Source: Chara braunii
Lineage: Eukaryota > Streptophyta > Charophyceae > Charales > Characeae
Reading direction: 5' to 3'
NCBI GenBank assembly: GCA_003427395.1
Contig: BFEA01000070.1
Location: 2,360,513 to 2,383,451 of the forward strand
DNA: 22,939 nucleotides
Shown here piece after piece: positions 22,853 to 22,939 of this stretch (position 1 is the first letter of the stretch; every line of letters begins with the position of its first letter). The notes under the pieces were generated by a model that was given only the letters and a program-made list of their open reading frames with translations, was not told the DNA's origin and ran no database searches. Made by a program: the position numbers and the translations under genes.

Positions 22853-22939
<87 letters not shown>
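22834..22939. repeat. (GA)n microsatellite at window end
   Basis: GCGCGCGCGC then TAGAGAGAGAG and about 45 uninterrupted GA units that continue to the last base, so the true length is not known. Confidence 0.97.

Overview
This is eukaryotic, gene-poor nuclear DNA. It is packed with homopolymer runs, microsatellites, tandem duplications, foldback (MITE-like) DNA elements and tRNA-derived retroposons. No protein-coding gene can be named. The open frames longer than 60 codons mostly run through low-complexity sequence, repeats or palindromes, and none shows a recognised domain. Relics of RNA genes are clear: two U6 snRNA-like copies and one U2 snRNA-like copy in the nuclear repeat background, and a segment near 17.1-17.6 kb with a near-intact tRNA-Phe(GAA) and a broken tRNA-Cys(GCA). 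Both tRNAs match plant-type mitochondrial tRNAs best, so that segment is probably a nuclear insert of mitochondrial DNA. A plant-lineage host (land plant or streptophyte alga) is therefore the best inference. The species is not established.

Layout. 0-3.1 kb: A-rich tandem repeats, a small foldback, a poly(A) insertion, a tRNA-SINE, MITE family B, a U6 relic and a U2 relic. 3.3-4.2 kb: a perfect 20-bp hairpin, then a four-unit tandem array of about 175 bp per unit, ended by a second SINE. 4.3-5.9 kb: a DNA element with termini starting GGGCATACTCAC, nested in or next to a larger one. 5.9-7.3 kb: three contiguous units of about 400 bp (MITE family C) arranged inverted-direct-direct, then CT repeats. 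7.6-9.5 kb: four MITEs of exactly 122 bp (family A, TAA flanks), a fifth degraded copy and another family B copy. 9.6-13 kb: a repeat family in two orientations, a SINE, a poly(C) tract and several microsatellites. 13.8-16.5 kb: a U6 relic, two poly(A) insertions, unassigned open frames and a SINE-like relic. 17.1-17.6 kb: the mitochondrial-type segment. 19.2-20.7 kb: a cluster of palindromic elements abutting TTAA, including one near-perfect palindrome of about 460 bp. 21.0-21.8 kb: the best unassigned coding-like frames and a diverged tandem repeat. The window ends in a (GA)n microsatellite.

The main observation is that five poly(A) tracts are each flanked by a direct repeat of 9-16 bp with little or nothing else inserted. 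They look like target-primed poly(A) insertions without a retroposon body. One keeps 22 bp that match the 3' part of another sequence in this window. A second theme is the density and nesting of foldback elements, several of which could make long double-stranded RNA. Two single N positions sit next to suspicious sequence: one beside a poly(A) run, one between two identical 63-bp copies. The second is probably an assembly join rather than biology.
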